46,069 bases of DNA from Cyclobacteriaceae bacterium (GCA_947458585.1 CANGYY010000022.1:1-46069), one strand, 5' to 3'. Positions 28,446 through 37,171 are shown, numbered from the stretch's first letter. The notes: generated by a model from the sequence alone, not told the origin. Program-made: numbers and translations.

Positions 28446-28555
28446 TGTAAGACAAAAAAAAATTGGGTAGTGTAGCACTCAATTGAATAAGGAAAAGAAA
28501 ACAAAAGCAGTGATTATCTGTTAGTTACTTTGAAGGTTCGACTCCTTCTCTTACA
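28446..28555 (+). ncRNA. tRNA-like RNA 1 (acceptor stem plus T arm, no anticodon arm)
   Basis: TGTAAGA (28446-28452) pairs perfectly with TCTTACA (28549-28555). Directly before the 3' strand is a canonical T arm: GAAGG, loop TTCGACT (fits TTCRANY), CCTTC (28532-28548). A D-loop-like AATTGGGTAG follows the 5' strand. The interior of about 79 nt can form two 8-bp hairpins, AATTGGGT/ACTCAATT (28461-28484) and AGTGATTA/TAGTTACT (28509-28529), joined by an A-rich linker. I see no anticodon stem-loop. The bases after the stem are ACA, not CCA. A terminator follows 32 nt later. Not a known family to me; a decayed tRNA is the main alternative. Confidence 0.55.
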
Positions 28556-28587
28556 ACAGGTTATTTTGGGTTTATTGTTAATTGACT

Positions 28588-28619
28588 AAAACCATGAAAT
28601 TTTATTTCATGGTTTTTTT
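28588..28619 (+). terminator. Intrinsic terminator after tRNA-like RNA 1
   Basis: A 13-bp perfect stem (28588-28600 with 28604-28616), a 3-nt loop and a run of T. The A tract on the 5' side makes it potentially bidirectional. Confidence 0.88.
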
Positions 28620-28814
28620 ATTTGCCCTCCACGACCTTGGCCAAGGTGCCTTTTTTAATTTTAATTCTTAGAGCCTCATTTTTAGTTTCGCAATTTTTCA
28701 CCAATTCCCGAGCGTTCATTTTGTCGAAAAAACAACAAAAATACCATTTGAATAAAAAAACAATAAAAAAAATAACAAAACGTTAAATAAATTTTAATTA
28801 ACTAACCTTTTTAA
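28620..28814. other. AT-rich spacer between the two tRNA-like RNAs
   Basis: No gene seen. It contains a 14-nt perfect palindrome ACCTTGGCCAAGGT (28634-28647) followed by GCC and six T. This could be a weak extra terminator or a protein-binding site. The rest is A-rich, without open frames. Confidence 0.4.
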
Positions 28815-28822
28815 TACATTTG
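28815..28822 (+). promoter_or_regulatory. -7 box ahead of tRNA-like RNA 2
   Basis: TACATTTG matches TAnnTTTG. Transcription would begin near 28828, inside or just before a hairpin TTGTTGGC/GCCAGCAA (28826-28833 with 28840-28847), leaving a leader of about 50 nt before the tRNA-like part. Confidence 0.5.
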
Positions 28823-28876
28823 CTCTTGTTGGCATAACGGCCAGCAAAAAAACGGAAATAAGCGTTTAATTCATCT

Positions 28877-29013
28877 TGTAGGGTGTTGAAATTGGCAGAC
28901 AAGCCCTCCTGTCTCGGGGGTGGGGATGCCGGTCATTAGATCGGAACGGGATAAAGCGTGTTTCAAAAGTTCATGCCTAACTGCCGCGTGAAGGTTCGAA
29001 TCCTTCCCCTACA
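28877..29013 (+). ncRNA. tRNA-like RNA 2 (cloverleaf with giant variable region)
   Basis: TGTAGGG (28877-28883) pairs with CCCTACA (29007-29013). TTG/CAA closes a D arm with loop AAATTGGCAGA (28889-28899), like a class II tRNA. CCCTC/GGGGG (28904-28908, 28916-28920) forms a 5-bp anticodon stem with loop CTGTCTC, giving U33 and anticodon GUC. GAAGG-TTCGAAT-CCTTC (28990-29006) is a canonical T arm. Between them lie about 69 nt where class II tRNAs have 10-20. This region can form CCGGTC/GATCGG (28929-28944) and GCGTG/CATGC (28956-28976). Competing pairings (TGGCAG 28893-28898 with CTGCCG 28981-28986) would give a tmRNA-like fold instead. The tail after the stem is GCA. It is unlikely to be an ordinary decoding tRNA. 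Confidence 0.6.
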
Positions 29014-29018
29014 GCATT

Positions 29019-29046
29019 AAAAAAGCAGCCACACGGCTGCTTTTTT
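29019..29046 (+). terminator. Intrinsic terminator after tRNA-like RNA 2
   Basis: AAAAAAGCAGCC (29019-29030) pairs perfectly with GGCTGCTTTTTT (29035-29046) around ACAC, five bases after the acceptor-like stem. Confidence 0.93.
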
Positions 29047-29091
29047 CGTATAAGGGATTAAGTTGGTATATTTCACTGTTATTACTTTTCT

Positions 29092-32000
29092 ATGGTACCC
29101 AAGTCTGCTGTTCAGGAAAAACCCAAAAGGTCTGCCTCCAGAAAAAAATGGCTTAGGATCCTCGGAGTAACTTTACTTTCAGTACTTACTCTTGAATTTG
29201 CCCTCTACTTTGGTTCGAACCTGCTTTTAGGGAGTTTACTCCGAAAGAGATTGAATGAATCATTCAACGGGGTTTATGAACTGGATTTCAACCGGGTTCA
29301 CCTTTCCCTAATTCGCCGTGGAATTTTTTTAGACGGAATTGTCATGAAGCCCACGCATCCGGAAAGGGCTACTGCGGAGCAGGAATTATTTGCGCTTACA
29401 TTAGATCAACTAGCTTTTACAGGGCTATGGTATGGGCTTTGGGATCAGGAGCTCTATGTTGGGGAGATCAGCCTCGATCGGCCCAATTTTCAAGCCTTAT
29501 CCTCCCCCATTCCGACCTTTTCGGGTGAGGATGTTAACCCTGTAAACGCTACTCGGTCTCCTGTATTTCTTTTGGAAACTGAATTGAAGAAAAGCATTGC
29601 AAAACTTCCTTTTTCAGGAGTGAAGGTGAACAGGCTAGTCGTAGAGCAAGCTCAGGTTTTCTTCCTAAATTTTTTGAGCAAGCACGAACTCCTGGCAAAA
29701 AATGCATCCTTTAAAGCGTTGGATATGCAATGGGTACCAAACCAAACCTGGAACACCCCCTTCAACGCTCGTGGTTTTGAATTTGAATTGAAGGATGTCA
29801 CTTTCACATTGCCCGATGGAGTTCACCGAATCACCTCGGGGCGGGTCTTTCTTTCTTCCCTGGACGGGACCATCGACTTACAGCAATTTAGAGTGATACC
29901 TGACCTAACTCGAGAAAGTGCCTCCTACTATTCCCTAGAATTGGAAGAACTTCATGTACAGCAGGTCAACCTAAATCAAGCGTTTATGACTTCCACGCTT
30001 GATCTGGAAGAACTGGTCCTCGACGCCCCGCAAATTGTGGTGATTCAATCTCCTTCCTTAGGTTCTTCAGCTTCTATCGAAGGAGATTTGAATGCCTTTA
30101 TTCGTGGAAAGCTGAACCAGTTTTCGATCAAAGAATTCTCCATTCAAAACGGAAGTTTTTTGAGAAAGGAAAAGGAGGATTCACTTCGAAATCGAATTGA
30201 ATTGGAGCAGCTGGACCTGAAAATGCTGGATTTCTACTTGGGCGAAGACTCCCTAAGAAAGCAGATGCAATTTTTTTATGGATCAGATGCCTCCCTAGCA
30301 ATTGGTCGGGCGGAACTCTTTTTGGGGGATGGGATTCATGTGTTGAAAGGCGAAAAACTAGAAGCCTCGACTTTTAAAAAGGAATTAGCTGGAATCAATA
30401 TTCAGTTAATTCCGAGAGATGATGCAACACTAAAAGCCAGGAATCAGCCTAGCTATCAATTCGATCTAAAGGAGTTTACCTTTGAAAATGTAGACTTGAA
30501 AAAGTGGTATCGCCAGGGGGAACTAGAGATTGAAACCTTGTCTTTGCAAAAGCCCCAACTGGCGATTAGAGAAACCAAAACCCCCACTTCCAATCAAGCA
30601 AATGACACCTTCATTTCTCTACTTGCAGGCCTAGTGGATAAGGTAGCTATTCAAACCTTTCAAGTTGAGGAGGGAACCTTAGTTTTGAATGAGGAGTCTG
30701 GTGCTAAAAGTACCGATTTGGATCTGGGCAAGTTTAGTTTAGCGCTGGAAGAATTACAACTTCATCCCAGTACTTCGGTTCCTTTTCAAGAGCAAGTGGA
30801 ATTTGAGGAAGTCTTGCTTACCCTTTACGATTACCGACTAAAGCTACGGGACAACTTGCATGAATTTTTGGCTCAAGAGCTTTCCATCGATTCCAGAAAG
30901 GAGCTTCTTGAAATAAAAAATTTGAGTATTCAACCAGCAGAACGGACTCAAGTACGGGCGCAATTGCAAGCTCTTGCTAAGACTTCTGCAGTTGATTTTT
31001 CCATACCCCATTTTCGCGCCCAAGGGATTGGCTTGAAAGAAGCCTTATTTGATCAGCAATTACGATTGAATCATCTTGAATTGGACGCTCCCACCTTTCA
31101 CTGGACTACCTATCGATCCAAGGAAAGTAAAGCATCTGAAAATGCTTTGCGCTCTGCTGAAGATTTGAAAGCTCTTCTGCTTGGCTATTTTGAAGATATT
31201 CAAGTGGACTCGGTGACCATTTCCGATGCAAAGGTTCGCTACGAAAACAAAGTGAAGGAAGCGGTGACCCAATTTGAGGAGGATCAACTTTTTTTCAAAC
31301 TCAAGAATTTTTCGATCCAAGAAAAAGATACACTTAAAGACAATCGAGCGCTGTTTTCAGATGAAGTCAATTTGATCTTCAATTCGTACTCATTTAGCCT
31401 TGCTGGGGGAAAATACGTTGTCGATACGGATTACCTCAACTACAACTCGAGAACGCGCACCTTGGATTTTGAAAACTTAAGGTTACTTCCGGGAAAAGTT
31501 GGGGATCAGCGACTGACATTGGGCTTTAACTTTCCGAAAGTTGCCCTTCGTGGAGTCAATGTGGAGGAGTTCATTTTTGACAATGTCCTCAACCTTCAGA
31601 AGCTTGAAATCAATGGGGGAGAGATTGCCTTAGGTGTAGATCGGCAGGTCCAAGCAACCAGCAAAAGTGCCATGCGATCCAGAAATCTAGCATTGCAACG
31701 CGCCGTAGAGCGAATACATATTGATACCATTTTTACTTCCAATGGGACCTTGCAACTCAACTATTTGGATCAAACCCAGTCTAAAAAAGCCATAAAAACT
31801 GGCTTTGGCCTCAACATGACCCAGTTTGATTTGGATAGCCTTCGGGTACGCACCCAAGACCTTTCCAAAACCTATCAAGGAGTCAATTTGGGATTAAGTG
31901 ACTTTGAATTTGCCCTACCGGACAGTGTGCATACACTAAAATTTGAGGTGTTTGGCTTTGGGGATGATCAGGAGGATTTGGTCTTTTCAGGATTGACCAT

Positions 32001-33453
32001 CCATCCTAAAAATCAGATGGGGACGAGTGGAAAGCCTGTAGTCGATGGGAAAATAGAACGGGTAGTTCTCAAAAAGAATAGCCTATTGGATATTTTGACC
32101 TCTAAGAAGGTGGACTTGCAGGAAGTTCGGATTCAAAATCCCATATTTTCCATTTACTTGGATAGCTTACCTGCCCCTATTACATCCCGAACCGGAAGTT
32201 TCAAAAAAACTCCTGAAGGGGTAATTCACTCCATACTCTTAGGGGATTTGATTTTGGAAAATGGGAAGTTTGATTTTTTTAGAAAAGGAGGAGCAGCACT
32301 TTCCAATCTAAGTTTTCCAAAAGTGGACGCCCGACTGGAGCAATTGGGCATTGACCTCTTGGGCATGGAGCAGCTCCCCACTTGGAAGGAATTCCTCCCC
32401 AAAACTAAATCCCTGAGCTTGGCAAACTACCAGGCTTATGTTCAAGACAGTGCCTACTTTTTGCAGGTTGACAGCCTTCAGTTTTTAGACCAAAACCTTC
32501 AGGTGAGGGGCATCCAGTATACCCCCGTTTTAGGGACATATGGGTATTTGAATAGGCTGCCCTTTCAGCAGGAAGCGGTCACGGCGCAAGTGAAAAAACT
32601 CGAAATTCCAGGGATTGAGATCCAAAAACTAGTTCAAGAAGGGTTATTCAAAGGAGAATCGCTGCAAGTAAATGGGGCTAGTATTTCTCTTTTTAGGGAT
32701 AAACGCAAGCCCTTGGATCCGAATGCCTACAAGCCATTGCCTCAGTATCTGATGGAGCATGCACCGATAAACCTAGACCTTGCTTCCCTCCAATTCAAGG
32801 ATAGTCGTTTGCAGTATTGGGAATTTGGAGAAAAATCTACCCTACCAGGAAGCATTGCCTTCCAGAATATTCAATTGGACGCGAGTCCATTTTACCTTCG
32901 AAAAAAAGGAGAATTCTATCCAGTATCCTCCTTTGTATTGGGAATAACCGGACAAGTAAGCGATAGTAGTCAACTGAATGTGACTAGTCAGCTCTACTTT
33001 GAAAAAGACTATCCCATGGATGTGGACGTTAGCTTAGCTCGCTTTGCCTTTGCGGAAGCGGAGGATTTGCTGTCCAAAACAGCTTTTGTAAGGCCCTTGG
33101 GAGGTGGAGTGACGCAGGGGAATTGGCAGTTTCGCTTGGATGAGCAAGAGGCTATTGGAAGTATGGCCTTGGGCTATTCTGGGTTAAAATTACAGTTTCT
33201 GGATAGCTTGACCCTAGAGCCAGGCAAAGGAAAATTGAAGTTCTACAACCTTCTCGCCAACTTATGGGCAAAAAAATCCAATCCTGGAGCGGGATCTAAC
33301 TCCCTCCGTAGAAGGGGAATTTACCGCCTTCGTGATACCCAAAGGTCCATGGTTAATGCTTGGTGGAAAGCGACCTATGTAGGATTAAAAAGTTCCATAG
33401 GATTTGGGAAGGCCAAGTCCCCCAAAAATCTCCGAAAAGAAGACGAAAACTAG
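29092..33453 (+). CDS. Giant AsmA-like envelope protein
   Basis: 1453 residues with a basic cytoplasmic start, a single membrane helix (about 20-42) and a very long periplasmic part made of repeating beta-strand units, many in the pattern L.L..FSIQ.. / LELEELHVQQVNL. The beginning after the helix (RKRLNESFNGVYELDFNRVHLSLIRRGIFLDGIV) matches the way AsmA/DUF748-type proteins start. AsmA-like and TamB-like proteins form hydrophobic grooves bridging the envelope and are implicated in phospholipid transport. This role is inferred from fold resemblance; I see no clear TamB C-terminal domain. It ends in a basic, probably unstructured tail. It follows tRNA-like RNA 2 by 45 nt after that RNA's terminator. 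Confidence 0.82.
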   Translation: MVPKSAVQEKPKRSASRKKWLRILGVTLLSVLTLEFALYFGSNLLLGSLLRKRLNESFNGVYELDFNRVHLSLIRRGIFLDGIVMKPTHPERATAEQELFALTLDQLAFTGLWYGLWDQELYVGEISLDRPNFQALSSPIPTFSGEDVNPVNATRSPVFLLETELKKSIAKLPFSGVKVNRLVVEQAQVFFLNFLSKHELLAKNASFKALDMQWVPNQTWNTPFNARGFEFELKDVTFTLPDGVHRITSGRVFLSSLDGTIDLQQFRVIPDLTRESASYYSLELEELHVQQVNLNQAFMTSTLDLEELVLDAPQIVVIQSPSLGSSASIEGDLNAFIRGKLNQFSIKEFSIQNGSFLRKEKEDSLRNRIELEQLDLKMLDFYLGEDSLRKQMQFFYGSDASLAIGRAELFLGDGIHVLKGEKLEASTFKKELAGINIQLIPRDDATLKARNQPSYQFDLKEFTFENVDLKKWYRQGELEIETLSLQKPQLAIRETKTPTSNQANDTFISLLAGLVDKVAIQTFQVEEGTLVLNEESGAKSTDLDLGKFSLALEELQLHPSTSVPFQEQVEFEEVLLTLYDYRLKLRDNLHEFLAQELSIDSRKELLEIKNLSIQPAERTQVRAQLQALAKTSAVDFSIPHFRAQGIGLKEALFDQQLRLNHLELDAPTFHWTTYRSKESKASENALRSAEDLKALLLGYFEDIQVDSVTISDAKVRYENKVKEAVTQFEEDQLFFKLKNFSIQEKDTLKDNRALFSDEVNLIFNSYSFSLAGGKYVVDTDYLNYNSRTRTLDFENLRLLPGKVGDQRLTLGFNFPKVALRGVNVEEFIFDNVLNLQKLEINGGEIALGVDRQVQATSKSAMRSRNLALQRAVERIHIDTIFTSNGTLQLNYLDQTQSKKAIKTGFGLNMTQFDLDSLRVRTQDLSKTYQGVNLGLSDFEFALPDSVHTLKFEVFGFGDDQEDLVFSGLTIHPKNQMGTSGKPVVDGKIERVVLKKNSLLDILTSKKVDLQEVRIQNPIFSIYLDSLPAPITSRTGSFKKTPEGVIHSILLGDLILENGKFDFFRKGGAALSNLSFPKVDARLEQLGIDLLGMEQLPTWKEFLPKTKSLSLANYQAYVQDSAYFLQVDSLQFLDQNLQVRGIQYTPVLGTYGYLNRLPFQQEAVTAQVKKLEIPGIEIQKLVQEGLFKGESLQVNGASISLFRDKRKPLDPNAYKPLPQYLMEHAPINLDLASLQFKDSRLQYWEFGEKSTLPGSIAFQNIQLDASPFYLRKKGEFYPVSSFVLGITGQVSDSSQLNVTSQLYFEKDYPMDVDVSLARFAFAEAEDLLSKTAFVRPLGGGVTQGNWQFRLDEQEAIGSMALGYSGLKLQFLDSLTLEPGKGKLKFYNLLANLWAKKSNPGAGSNSLRRRGIYRLRDTQRSMVNAWWKATYVGLKSSIGFGKAKSPKNLRKEDEN

Positions 33454-33487
33454 AGACTCTTGCCAGACTAGTTTATTTTGAATAAAA

Positions 33488-33515
33488 AAAGGGGGCTTCG
33501 TTAGAAGACCCCTTT
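33488..33515 (-). terminator. Intrinsic terminator of rho
   Basis: On the minus strand AAAGGGG.CTTC pairs with GAAG.CCCCTTT (one mismatch, 4-nt loop) and is followed by seven T. On the plus strand only three T follow, so it mainly serves rho and perhaps weakly the AsmA-like gene. Confidence 0.8.
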
Positions 33516-33538
33516 CATGTATTTAGAGGGAAGTAGGC

Positions 33539-35323
33539 TTAGCCATTCATGCTGATCAAGAATTCCGCATTGTCACGAGTTCCTTTCATTCGCTGAAGTA
33601 GGAACTCCATGGATTCTTGTGAGGTCATGTCGCTCATCAACTTTCTCAAAATCCAGACACGCTGCATTTCTTCCTTATCCATCAAGAGGTCTTCTCTACG
33701 TGTTCCAGAACTGAGAACGTCAATAGCAGGATAAATTCTTCGGTTGGCCAACTTACGATCAAGAGCCAATTCCATGTTGCCCGTACCTTTGAATTCTTCA
33801 AAGATTACTTCGTCCATTTTTGAACCGGTTTCTACCAAGGCTGTAGCGATGATGGTCAATGAACCACCATTTTCCACATTACGGGCAGCACCAAAGAAGC
33901 GCTTCGGCTTGTGTAACGCATTCGCGTCCACCCCTCCGGAGAGGATTTTACCTGAACTAGGAACTACGGTATTGTGTGCTCGCGCAAGTCGGGTGATGGA
34001 ATCCAGAAGGATCACCACATCATGCCCTACTTCTACCATTCGTTTTGCTTTCTCAAGAACGATATTGGCCACTTTTACGTGGCGTTCGGCTTGCTCGTCA
34101 AAGGTAGAAGAGATCACTTCTGCATTCACAGATCGAGCCATATCGGTTACTTCCTCGGGACGTTCATCGATCAACAAGATCATGAGGTGCACCTCAGGGT
34201 GATTTTGGGTGATGGCGTTTGCGATTTGCTGCAAGAGTACGGTCTTACCCGTCTTAGGCTGTGCTACAATCATCCCGCGTTGGCCTTTTCCAATTGGGGC
34301 AAACAAATCCAAGATTCGGGTGGAATAGCCATCCGCCTTGGTAGATAGGTTTAAGCGCTCCTCTGGAAAAAGTGGGGTGAGGTATTCAAAAGGAACCCGG
34401 TCTCTGATCTCGTCTGTAGTTTTTCCATTTACAGTTTCGATTTTGAGGAGGGCAAAGTATTTTTCTCCTTCTTTTGGAGGACGAATGGACCCCTTGATAT
34501 GGTCTCCCGTCTTTAGACCAAAGTGCTTGATTTGACTTGGGGAAACGTAAATATCATCTGGGGAAGCGAGGTAGTTGTAGTCTAGGGAGCGCAAGAAAGC
34601 GTAGCCATCTTGAACGATTTCCAATACTCCTTCATTTTCGATGACTCCATCAAATTCTCTGGGGCTGACAAAAGGTTTTTTGCGAGCGTTTCCTGGAACC
34701 GTTTCTGCTGCAGGAATGTGTGCGTCCTCCGGAGATTTGAAATTTTTGCGTCTTGGAAGTTCAGCCTCTGCTCGGTACGGATTTCCCTCCTCTTGGTTAG
34801 CAGGTATTGTTCCTTCCGTGCTTCCTTCCTGTGCACTTGGAGCGGACGGATCTTCGTCAAATACGCGTCTGCGGGGCTTGAAAGATTTAGGCTCTTCGGA
34901 AGATTCGCCTTGAGGTCTTCGCTCAGGTCTAGGTGTAAATTCCTTGGCAGGCTTTACATAAGGTTTTGGTGCTCTTTCCTCTCTTGGAGCGGATTGCGTT
35001 TCCTCTGAAGTAGTGGGGGGAGTAACCTCTGTGATTTCAGTGACATTCTGTCTTCTGAATTTGGGTTTGAATTCTGTGGGTTCTTCGGTAGTGGTTGCAG
35101 TTGGTGCAGGAGAGTCGGTTTTCTCTTCTGCAGGGGATCCGGATTCTACCACTGAAGGTTTTTTCTTGGGGAGTGCTTGTTCTGGGATAATGGCTTGTTG
35201 GTCAAGAATCGCATACACCAGTTCGTCTTTTTTCAAAGTTTTGGAATTTTTCACTCCAAGTTCCTCAGCAATCTCCTTTAATTCAGATAAAAGTCTGATT
35301 CTGAGTTCTTCTATGTTGTACAT
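33539..35323 (-). CDS. rho: Transcription termination factor Rho with long disordered insert
   Basis: The hexameric RNA helicase that ends transcription. The N-terminal Rho_N helical domain (about 1-45) is followed by a Pro/Glu/Arg-rich low-complexity segment (about 45-225). Then come the cold-shock-like RNA-binding domain (about 228-300: [15 protein letters not shown]) and the RecA-type ATPase with Walker A AQPKTGKT (354-361), Walker B VVILLD (436-441) and the GGVDANAL/R-loop region. At 594 residues it is about 175 longer than E. coli Rho, all of it in the insert. Such inserts are usual in Bacteroidetes. The 199-nt leader upstream contains a perfect ATTCAC/GTGAAT inverted repeat (35438-35451). 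Confidence 0.97.
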   Translation of the reverse strand: MYNIEELRIRLLSELKEIAEELGVKNSKTLKKDELVYAILDQQAIIPEQALPKKKPSVVESGSPAEEKTDSPAPTATTTEEPTEFKPKFRRQNVTEITEVTPPTTSEETQSAPREERAPKPYVKPAKEFTPRPERRPQGESSEEPKSFKPRRRVFDEDPSAPSAQEGSTEGTIPANQEEGNPYRAEAELPRRKNFKSPEDAHIPAAETVPGNARKKPFVSPREFDGVIENEGVLEIVQDGYAFLRSLDYNYLASPDDIYVSPSQIKHFGLKTGDHIKGSIRPPKEGEKYFALLKIETVNGKTTDEIRDRVPFEYLTPLFPEERLNLSTKADGYSTRILDLFAPIGKGQRGMIVAQPKTGKTVLLQQIANAITQNHPEVHLMILLIDERPEEVTDMARSVNAEVISSTFDEQAERHVKVANIVLEKAKRMVEVGHDVVILLDSITRLARAHNTVVPSSGKILSGGVDANALHKPKRFFGAARNVENGGSLTIIATALVETGSKMDEVIFEEFKGTGNMELALDRKLANRRIYPAIDVLSSGTRREDLLMDKEEMQRVWILRKLMSDMTSQESMEFLLQRMKGTRDNAEFLISMNG

Positions 35324-35522
35324 AAAGAGGGGATGAAATAATTAGATCGGTAAAATGTGGTTTTGGGATGGTGAATAATTTTCTGAGCGAAAAAGGTCTG
35401 CAGGAAAAGTTCAAGCCAAAGTGGGCCGAATGCTTTATTCACTTGTGAATACAATATTACTCCTTGAAGTTGGATTAAACAAATTTTTCTTTTTTGTCTA
35501 TTTTCCATCACTTGGGTCGCAA

Positions 35523-36212
35523 TCAGCCAATTAACTGTCGGATAATGGGAAGTGATTTGAGGGGATTAGGCTGAGCAAGGTGTTGTCCATGGAATGTCAC
35601 CAAGTGGTCCAGGAGTTTTCGCCGAAGCGGTAAGGATAAGGTGGAGGTAGGTTGGTAACCCTGAACTAGCAAATCTTTTAAATAGGGAAGTACAAGGCTG
35701 ATTTCTTCTGAATGAAAGGGATGATGCATGCTTTCAGCCAAAAACCCTTCGGCCTCTTCTGGAGCGAAGCCCAGGTGCTTGGCATTTTCAAGTAGGAAGA
35801 AGAGTGGAAAATGAACCAAGTTGGTTGCTGGATCGTCTAAGGTGGAAATGCTTTCGCAGAGAAAATCAAAGAGTTCCTCATTCTCATATCCTTCAAGGAT
35901 ACTTCTGCTAATCACCTCTGTGGCAAAAAGTGCCAGACTGGTACGCGCCATATCAAAGGGAATAAGCCGTTGGGGCGTATTGATTTTGGCTTCGGAGATG
36001 CGTTGCAATCCGGAGTTTTCCTTGTCATACACGACAAGATCAAGCAGGGTCAGGGGCTGGTAGAGTGCAATCTTACTCCCTTTACCGAGGCTTCTTACCC
36101 CGTTGACAAGGTAGGCTTTCAGGCCAAGTTCGCGGGTAAAAATGCGGACAATGATACTTGTGTCTTGGTATTTGATATGGCTTAATACGATCCCACTCGT
36201 TTTTTTAAGCAT
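35523..36212 (-). CDS. recO: DNA repair protein RecO
   Basis: Mediator that loads RecA onto SSB-coated single strands in the RecFOR pathway. The N-terminal OB fold (about 1-80: GIVLSHIKYQDTSIIVRIFTRELG) is followed by an alpha-helical C-terminal domain. At 229 residues it is normal for Bacteroidetes. No Cys4 zinc site is seen in the C-terminal half, as in many members of this phylum. 12 nt after tdk, so part of the ferredoxin-tdk-recO run. Confidence 0.93.
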   Translation of the reverse strand: MLKKTSGIVLSHIKYQDTSIIVRIFTRELGLKAYLVNGVRSLGKGSKIALYQPLTLLDLVVYDKENSGLQRISEAKINTPQRLIPFDMARTSLALFATEVISRSILEGYENEELFDFLCESISTLDDPATNLVHFPLFFLLENAKHLGFAPEEAEGFLAESMHHPFHSEEISLVLPYLKDLLVQGYQPTSTLSLPLRRKLLDHLVTFHGQHLAQPNPLKSLPIIRQLIG

Positions 36213-36224
36213 GATTTGATTTGA

Positions 36225-36809
36225 TTAACCCTGGTCTTCTTGGAAGCACTTTCTGCATCGGGCCTCGTAACTGTCTTTTTCCCCGAGCATCACTTTTTCT
36301 TTTGCTGCGGAAAGCCGGTAAGAGAAGGCGGCCAAATCCCCACATTTCATGCAGATGGCATGCACCTTGGTCACGTATTCGGCAATCGCCATGAGTTCGG
36401 GCATGGGATCAAAGGGCTTGCCTTCAAAGTCCATGTCCAATCCAGCCAAGATCACCCGCTTTCCTTGGTTGGCCAGCAATTGCACCACCCGAACAATCTC
36501 CCCATCAAAAAATTGGGCCTCATCGATTCCCACCACATCGCAGGTGCCGCTGAGCAGAAGGATATCCCCTGCAAAACTGACAGGGGTGGAACGGATGCTT
36601 GTTTCGTTATGCGACACCACATGGGTATCGTGGTACCGCGTATCTACAGAGGGTTTAAAGATCTCAACATGCTGCTTCGCCAGCCGAGCACGTGTGAGTC
36701 GCCGAATCAACTCTTCTGTTTTGCCCGAAAACATGGATCCGCAGATCACTTCAATCTGACCTTTCTGCTCGGCATGTTTTCTACTGATGGGTGAGGGTTC
36801 AATAAACAT
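36225..36809 (-). CDS. tdk: Thymidine kinase, type II
   Basis: Phosphorylates thymidine to dTMP in nucleoside salvage. P-loop GSMFSGKT (24-31), DEAQF (96-100) with the catalytic Glu97, the lasso region and structural zinc cysteines in MKCGD (about 155-157) and RCRKC near the C-terminus identify the small tetrameric type II enzyme. 194 residues is typical. It sits 2 nt after the ferredoxin gene and 12 nt before recO. Confidence 0.96.
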   Translation of the reverse strand: MFIEPSPISRKHAEQKGQIEVICGSMFSGKTEELIRRLTRARLAKQHVEIFKPSVDTRYHDTHVVSHNETSIRSTPVSFAGDILLLSGTCDVVGIDEAQFFDGEIVRVVQLLANQGKRVILAGLDMDFEGKPFDPMPELMAIAEYVTKVHAICMKCGDLAAFSYRLSAAKEKVMLGEKDSYEARCRKCFQEDQG

Positions 36810-36811
36810 AC

Positions 36812-37138
36812 TTATTCGGTATAGGTCAAATGGGGAAATTTACTGGATTCAGGGACGCATATCGTCAATTTACCTTGAAGGAGATGCGCTTGACAGGCCA
36901 ATCGCTCATTGGGAAGTAGTCTCTTCAAGTCTCTAAAATGGAGTTCTTGTGGTGTTTCTGGGCTCAAATACTCTTGGCCTGCTAAGATATGCATTTTACA
37001 GGTCGTGCATCTTCCTTTTTTACCGCAAGCATGCATCCAATCTATTCCATTTTCATGAATTAATTCGATAACTTTACGTTCCGTGTTTTCTGTTTCAATA
37101 GATCGGTTTCCGAGATTTTGAATATGTATTCGGACCAT
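36812..37138 (-). CDS. 2Fe-2S ferredoxin
   Basis: A small electron carrier of 108 residues from the ATG at 37138. Cluster ligands are C38, C44, C47 and C82 (ACGKKGRCTTCKM ... LACQA), the plant/adrenodoxin-type spacing CX5CX2CX34C. A longer frame from a TTG at 37183 would add 15 residues with no family match and overlap the divergent gene, so the ATG is preferred. The electron partner is unknown. First gene of the run ferredoxin - tdk - recO, with 2 nt to tdk. Confidence 0.92.
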   Translation of the reverse strand: MVRIHIQNLGNRSIETENTERKVIELIHENGIDWMHACGKKGRCTTCKMHILAGQEYLSPETPQELHFRDLKRLLPNERLACQAHLLQGKLTICVPESSKFPHLTYTE

Positions 37139-37171
37139 GCCTTTGTTTGTTTTTGAAAACAATATCACCCT

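Noticed and set aside
28877..29013. Calling this an ordinary tRNA-Asp, tRNA-Leu or tRNA-Sec gene
   Set aside because: The D arm suggests Leu/Ser, the anticodon GUC suggests Asp, and the 69-nt variable region fits none of them; a selenocysteine tRNA would read UCA.
28446..29013. tmRNA (ssrA), in one piece across both units
   Set aside because: The two acceptor stems each pair within their own unit, a strong terminator separates the units, and I found no tag-peptide frame ending in AA before a stop.
36240..36794. 184-residue open frame on the plus strand
   Set aside because: It is antisense to tdk, an intact conserved gene; the frame is a by-product of its codon pattern.
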